Assembly: GCA_037976565.1 (NCBI GenBank)
Contig: CP137674.1
Span: 32,987,216-33,051,215 of the forward strand
DNA from: Mesocentrotus franciscanus
Lineage: Eukaryota > Echinodermata > Echinoidea > Camarodonta > Strongylocentrotidae
Direction of reading: 5' to 3'
DNA length: 64,000 nucleotides
In this document: positions 63,601-64,000 of the stretch, in pieces
Layout: the number at the start of each line of letters is the position of its first letter
How positions within the stretch are numbered: the stretch's first letter is position 1
Translations under genes and position numbers: made by a program
Notes under the pieces: model-generated
The model's input: the letters and a program-made list of their open reading frames with translations, nothing else
Told to the model about the DNA's origin: nothing
Database searches by the model: none

Positions 63601-64000
63601 AAGAAATATCAAATGAGACAAACCAAGTTTTTTTCATATTAATTCATTTTCTATAAACCTGTGTCTTTTCTGCTAGAGGTATACCTTTCACCCTAGATAC
63701 ACGCCAAAGATTTCTTTTATATAGACAAGGATACATTGCGTCATTGATATTTGATTGTTTGAAATCCTTTTTCTGATCTTGGTCTAGAACTTATTCTCTA
63801 GACTTATTGATTTCTCTACCAGTTCTTGTCAAACTCAACGTCATTATATTTCATAAAACAGTGAAGAAAAGCTAATATTTTCATCCCATTGGTTCGAAAG
63901 GAAATTTATTTTTGCGGAGTAGAATCGTTAGCAATTCAGAATCTAATCTACAGAGGTTTATATCACTTTCGTCGTGACTTTTAAACAGGATGAAGAGTCC
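30463..64000 (+). CDS. Receptor tyrosine phosphatase with four C-type lectin domains and a Tie-like Ig/EGF/FN3 ectodomain (3' end outside window)
   Basis: Thirty-two exons join with GT-AG splicing and consistent phases into 4587 nt (1529 codons) without a stop. Approximate residue order: signal peptide 1-26, CTLD1 27-160, CTLD2 161-290, CTLD3 291-424, CTLD4 425-552, Ig1 553-659, Ig2 660-753, five EGF-like modules 754-993, Ig3 994-1091, FN3 1092-1212, transmembrane helix about 1248-1266, basic KRR stop-transfer, cytoplasmic linker, then PTP domain from about 1383 to the window edge. The protein should be a type I membrane receptor that binds sugars or proteins outside and dephosphorylates tyrosine inside. 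The Ig-EGF-Ig-FN3 order and EGF2 motifs (HTFG, LPDPYGC) resemble Tie kinases. The catalytic Cys lies beyond the window, so activity cannot be judged. ATG 30463 is chosen because a hydrophobic leader follows. Met12 (30496) is a possible alternative start. Confidence 0.87.
30841..31090. repeat. (CT)n-rich tracts with (AT)n
   Basis: Pure CT repeats at about 30842-30868 and 31036-31082 bracket pyrimidine-rich sequence and a TATATA stretch (30899-30916), all in the first intron of gene 2. Confidence 0.9.
31653..38660 (+). CDS. C-type lectin domain 1 of gene 2
   Basis: Three exons: 31653-31810, 35532-35632 and 38518-38660, with phases 1-0-2-1. The first has the CTLD start with helix motif HCQSLGGDMPIITSAEQN. 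The second has YIGLEDMD and the WIDG motif. The third ends with the disulfide-closing HICQ. The Ca2+-site EPN or QPD triplet is absent (GYTNWNSD instead), so classical sugar binding is doubtful for this copy. The first intron is expanded by a hAT-like element with an internal satellite. The second contains a decayed L1-like LINE. Confidence 0.85.
32340..32980. repeat. Purine-rich tandem blocks
   Basis: AAAGAGAGAAGGAAAG-type tracts alternate with repeats of CAGTTGCGATT, CCCGCCAACAA, TGTGGATCGGGGGG and GGCCCTTGCCTCCC near 32618, 32770 and 32930, a period of about 155 bp. An earlier partial unit starts near 32470. Confidence 0.7.
32985..35200. repeat. GC-rich satellite array, period about 206 bp
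   Basis: The marker CCAATTAGTG, CCTGCCAGTGTCACAAAT recurs at about 33520, 33726, 34020, 34223, 34429, 34638, 34848 and 35056. Spacing is 203-210 bp except for one of 294 bp. Each unit has two related halves built on ATCTGACCGTAATTAAA, GCCTAAAACCCCTGAGCTTC and GGGGCTCCGCCCCCTGGACC. The odd spacing fits an extra half unit of about 88 bp. A degenerate first unit lies near 32990. Confidence 0.82.
35820..37605 (-). mobile_element. Decayed L1-like LINE fragment (minus strand), interrupted
   Basis: Minus-strand frames read VKFFNLIWKNKPDKISRKQV and YEEGGLKMQDIEFF (37400-37600), then PLWRNSSIQIGQNLYF, then INDLIDDKGKLLTRKQCEQN (around 37080-37215), then WNETVKWINEGSRVQIEF and NVIFGFEDQ (36120-36230). 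These follow the order of the conserved C-terminal region of L1-type LINE proteins. Stops and frameshifts are frequent. About 400 bp of unrelated GC-rich repeat (36440-36850) is inserted in it. Confidence 0.65.
36440..36850. repeat. GC-rich inserted repeat with a direct duplication
   Basis: The insertion begins near TATTGGCGTAGCGAGGGGTG, resembling hAT-type ends elsewhere in the window. It carries two copies of a roughly 48-bp block beginning CCCGCTTATTCGC (36687-36736 and 36761-36809). The boundaries are approximate. Confidence 0.55.
37606..37690 (-). repeat. tRNA-like (SINE-type) sequence
   Basis: The reverse complement contains TGGCTCCGTGGTAGAGCAGT, an A-box-like stretch, and ATCCGGGTTCAAAACC, a B-box-like stretch, spaced as in tRNAs. 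Clover pairing is imperfect, so a SINE head or tRNA pseudogene is more likely than a working tRNA. Confidence 0.5.
40514..42904 (+). CDS. C-type lectin domain 2 of gene 2 (EPN type)
   Basis: Exons 40514-40653, 41715-41830 and 42771-42904 repeat the 1-0-2-1 phase pattern. Motifs in order: ETCQSYGGDLAIIKTAEVN, YWFGLWRSGKGNFTWLDG, TTEPNNRDSWGCLGL, and closing YICE. EPN is the triplet associated with mannose-type specificity in Ca2+-dependent lectins. The usual WND is replaced by WYDG, so Ca2+ binding is uncertain. A decayed copy of the middle exon lies upstream at 41087-41187, and a long CTA microsatellite ends about 90 bp before the last exon. Confidence 0.87.
41087..41187 (+). pseudogene. Decayed duplicate of the CTLD2 middle exon
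   Basis: After TGACAG, the sequence repeats the start of exon 41715-41830 with few differences: AFLKKLLIPC, then YFCYWFGLQRRGKGN against AFLKELLPPC, then YFCYWFGLWRSGKGN. Similarity stops before the TWLDG motif, and no donor follows at the matching place. The open frame continues without an early stop but loses lectin character. It is most likely a dead tandem exon copy, less likely a rarely used alternative exon. Confidence 0.75.
41240..41480 (+). repeat. tRNA-derived SINE
   Basis: CGTGGGTTCGAACCCCGGCC (B-box GGTTCGAAC at 41269-41277) is followed by a SINE body and an ATT-repeat tail (41445-41472). The A-box region is poor. It lies between the dead and live copies of the CTLD2 middle exon. 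Confidence 0.6.
42317..42690. repeat. Compound microsatellite: (GAT/AAT)n then (CTA)n
   Basis: About 100 bp of GAT/AAT triplets gives way to about 265 bp of CTA triplets, ending about 80 bp before the last exon of CTLD2. Polyleucine, polytyrosine and polyserine frames here are artefacts. Confidence 0.95.
43479..45792 (+). CDS. C-type lectin domain 3 of gene 2 (EPN type)
   Basis: Exons are 43479-43624, 44574-44689 and 45653-45792. They encode TYCQYHGADLALIKSHDIN, then FFGLTDQADEGTFTWIDG, then SPEPNGGYNQNCASL, GWVDVPC and PFICE. The copy keeps the EPN triplet and a WVD close to the canonical WND, so it is the best candidate of the four for Ca2+-dependent sugar binding. The middle exon has exactly the length of its CTLD2 counterpart (116 nt), supporting tandem duplication. 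Confidence 0.88.
44280..44476 (+). repeat. SINE with AAGCGCTATATAAA and ATT-repeat tail
   Basis: The body TATCACACTCAACCCAGGTG, GGGTACCTGGCAGG, GAGCGCCGTAATGCCAGC ends AATAAGCGCTATATAAAA plus ATT repeats. A diverged partial copy lies at about 46300-46400 (GTGGGTACTTGGTAGG, GAGCGCTGGGAACTACG). A tail fragment lies near 23310. Confidence 0.6.
45169..45318. repeat. 150-bp hairpin element with arms of about 70 bp
   Basis: TACACTCTAAAAACAATCTA and the following sequence recur inverted as TAGATTGTTTTAGAGTGTA. The arms include GATTACCGTATCAGAGGGA and its complement, with a short AT loop. It is nearly perfect and noncoding. Confidence 0.8.
46672..49953 (+). CDS. C-type lectin domain 4 of gene 2
   Basis: Exons are 46672-46814, 48915-49024 and 49823-49953. 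They encode KFCQAHGGDLAQPKTEEIN, then YWFGLDDINQEGTFQWIDG, then a last part with GWRKLRC and FACEKP. EPN is missing from the final exon (FPAWSNVDATLFQNERC), so the fold is retained but the classical sugar site is not. The donor at 49025 (GTATGT) is preferred over GTGTAT at 49023's neighbourhood because it keeps the phase-2 pattern of the other copies. A decayed LINE sits in the first intron and a foldback element in the second. Confidence 0.83.
47070..48800 (+). mobile_element. CR1/L2-like LINE, 5'-truncated, with degenerate reverse transcriptase
   Basis: From about 47100 the frame reads SEDEVAKFITSSSSTTCELD, then after a stop SYRPIANLRFFGKLLERIAS, SFHSVETALLGVPDDIL, LLDFSCAFDTIKHDVLL, GVPQGSVLGSILF and the catalytic box FYADDTQLY (from 47830). 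The C terminus has SYGERSFSYAAAFVWNKLP. The copy is dead: stops at about 47218, 47690 and 48205, and a frameshift between 47690 and 47760. It ends in GTTATGCGCTATATAAAAAT and an ATT-repeat tail (48780-48797), in an intron of CTLD4. Confidence 0.82.
47827..48678 (+). pseudogene. LINE reverse transcriptase remnant, YADD box to C terminus
   Basis: One frame runs from the FYADDTQ motif through to the C-terminal KTYLFTTS with a single in-frame TGA at 48205. The YADD aspartates that bind metal in reverse transcriptases are present, but the upstream fingers are in another frame. It cannot make an active enzyme as it stands. Confidence 0.8.
49286..49614. repeat. Foldback MITE with arms of about 118 bp
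   Basis: ATAGAGTACCGAAGCTGTGA, then GACGTCATAAAAATCTATTT on the left recurs inverted on the right as AAAATAGATTTTTTGATGAC and CCACTCTAT. The inner arms end with CCAATTGAATA / TATTCAATTGG around a loop of about 90 bp. Confidence 0.78.
50565..51499 (+). CDS. Two Ig-like domains of gene 2 (Ig1, Ig2)
   Basis: Exon 50565-50885 (321 nt) encodes a domain with widely spaced cysteines (NASFLCLL and FFECSS), consistent with an Ig B-strand/F-strand pair. Exon 51218-51499 (282 nt) encodes a second domain containing IRWRKF and the F-strand motif SDAGVYV, but no clear canonical Cys pair. Both are single-exon modules bounded by phase-1 introns. Ig2 directly before EGF modules, with a DAGVY motif, parallels the Ig domain preceding the EGF block in Tie receptors. 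The Tie comparison comes from memory of the family and was not aligned. Confidence 0.72.
52140..55377 (+). CDS. Five EGF-like modules of gene 2 (Tie-like block)
   Basis: Exons are 52140-52274, 53144-53293, 53661-53792, 54672-54842 and 55246-55377, each a Cys-rich symmetrical phase-1 module. Module 1 has NGGVCHELSGTCICPPG. Module 2 has GMHTFGWDC and CLPDPYGCNC. Module 3 has GMFGADCLQEC. Module 4 has GYFGSNCTQKCNC. Module 5 has CSKTCHCSGG. Modules 1 and 2 resemble the corresponding EGF-like modules of vertebrate Tie receptors. Exon 55246 begins after the first of two AGs six bases apart. Using the second would create TGA at the junction. Confidence 0.86.
52433..52580. repeat. (GAA/GAG)n purine tract
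   Basis: AAGAAGAAGGAGATGATGAC-type sequence runs for about 150 bp in the intron after EGF1 and then grades into GAT repeats. Confidence 0.9.
54189..54310. repeat. Perfect 50-bp inverted repeat, 22-bp spacer
   Basis: The left arm 54189-54238 (CTAATCTCGGGTCTTTTTTT onward) is the exact reverse complement of 54261-54310. It lies in the intron between EGF3 and EGF4. Confidence 0.88.
55809..56953 (+). CDS. Third Ig domain and fibronectin III domain of gene 2
   Basis: Exon 55809-56102 (294 nt) encodes an Ig-like domain with cysteines at AIFSCSF and IYCFIG. Exon 56591-56953 (363 nt) encodes an FN3 domain with the conserved features GYYHATIGWRQWDP, GPIVGYKIYV and the Tyr-corner region GSTYSVRIAA. 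Both are phase-1 symmetrical. Ig then FN3 after an EGF block is the Tie order, although vertebrate Tie proteins carry several FN3 repeats and only one is visible here. Confidence 0.83.
57977..58215. repeat. Truncated TTAA-type MITE just upstream of the transmembrane exon
   Basis: It starts TTAAGGGGGAAAGTCTACCC, a relative of the 16779 element, and shares internal sequence with the 26757 copy. No right terminus is found before the exon acceptor at 58263. Confidence 0.5.
58264..59447 (+). CDS. Transmembrane helix and juxtamembrane cytoplasmic segment of gene 2
   Basis: Exon 58264-58435 encodes a Ser/Thr/Pro/Gly-rich stalk, then AILIILIIIIVVIIVF and basic KRRR, a clear single-pass helix with a stop-transfer signal. 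Exon 58775-58857 and exon 59191-59447 encode a hydrophilic linker with many Ser, Thr, Pro and Lys and no domain I recognise. The exon at 58264 lies just after a truncated TTAA-type MITE (from 57977), and its acceptor (AAATGGAG) has a poor polypyrimidine tract. It is nevertheless the only choice that keeps frame and yields the helix. Confidence 0.8.
60336..63513 (+). CDS. N-terminal half of the PTP catalytic domain of gene 2 (D1)
   Basis: Exons are 60336-60423, 61456-61532, 62088-62124, 62520-62617 and 63388-63513. They encode KKNRYKNILPYD (intact phosphotyrosine-loop Tyr), DYFNASYIP, AYIASQGP, DDFWRMVW and RQYWPDRKG. All are canonical for an active PTP domain. The WPD loop and signature Cys lie past the window edge. 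The Tyr is intact here but Phe in gene 1, consistent with this being D1 and the gene 1 domain a D2. A further exon starts at 63989 (GATGAAGAGTCC) and is cut by the window end. Confidence 0.88.
60749..61299. mobile_element. Long foldback element, arms of about 225 bp, TTAA-flanked
   Basis: Left arm 60749-60975 and right arm 61075-61299 are near-identical inverted copies. Examples are TTAAAGGGAACCAAAACCCT at both ends and CACCAGAGGGCGATATTTAA with its complement inside. The loop is about 100 bp. It lies in the intron between the first two PTP exons of gene 2. Confidence 0.85.
61830..61865. repeat. (CA)n tract
   Basis: CA repeats with some CG variants, in a PTP intron of gene 2. Confidence 0.9.
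62166..62318. mobile_element. Small hAT-like remnant
   Basis: The ends CAGGGCGGATC and TTCCGCCCCTG are inverted and flanked by GTGGT on both sides, only a 5-bp match. The interior is GC-rich and noncoding. It starts about 40 bp after a PTP exon of gene 2. Confidence 0.4.

Noticed and set aside
1..64000. CRISPR arrays, operons, rRNA genes
   Set aside because: None seen. The window is eukaryotic, and its tandem repeats are satellite or microsatellite.

Overview
The window is eukaryotic. Its genes are split into many short exons with GT-AG introns, the DNA is AT-rich, and much of the space is held by transposon remnants, foldback elements and ATT/GA/CTA microsatellites. The repeat style, frequent TACATGTA-type words and receptor genes combining lectin, Ig and EGF modules suggest a marine invertebrate deuterostome, most likely an echinoderm such as a sea urchin. 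That assignment is inference from style.

Two receptor-type protein tyrosine phosphatase (PTP) genes lie head to tail on the + strand. Gene 1 enters from the left edge and ends at 21447. Only its last PTP domain is visible (exons 371-470, 1307-1383, 8133-8258, 10800-10931, 11495-11643, 17354-17489, 21367-21447). It keeps the Cys-X5-Arg core but has lost the WPD aspartate and other conserved residues, so it looks like a pseudophosphatase or D2 domain. A 9 kb spacer (21448-30462) holds its probable 3' UTR and old repeats but no gene I can support.

Gene 2 starts at 30463 and runs off the right edge. Thirty-two exons join in a single frame (4587 nt, 1529 codons). They encode a signal peptide, four C-type lectin domains (CTLDs), two Ig-like domains, five EGF-like modules, a third Ig domain, one fibronectin III domain, a transmembrane helix, a juxtamembrane tail and the start of a PTP catalytic domain. 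The Ig-EGF-Ig-FN3 block resembles the ectodomain of Tie receptor tyrosine kinases, here joined to a phosphatase and preceded by lectins. This is the most interesting object in the window.

Introns and spacer hold a Harbinger-like DNA transposon (1728-7392), an internally deleted piggyBac element (7522-8070), two hAT-like elements with perfect 8-bp target duplications (12794-14425 and 32286-35346), Tc1/mariner-like and TTAA-flanked MITEs, LINE fragments of at least three kinds, tRNA-derived SINEs and several long hairpins. Two TTAA-flanked elements sit at the corresponding TTAA of two copies of one short palindromic MITE.
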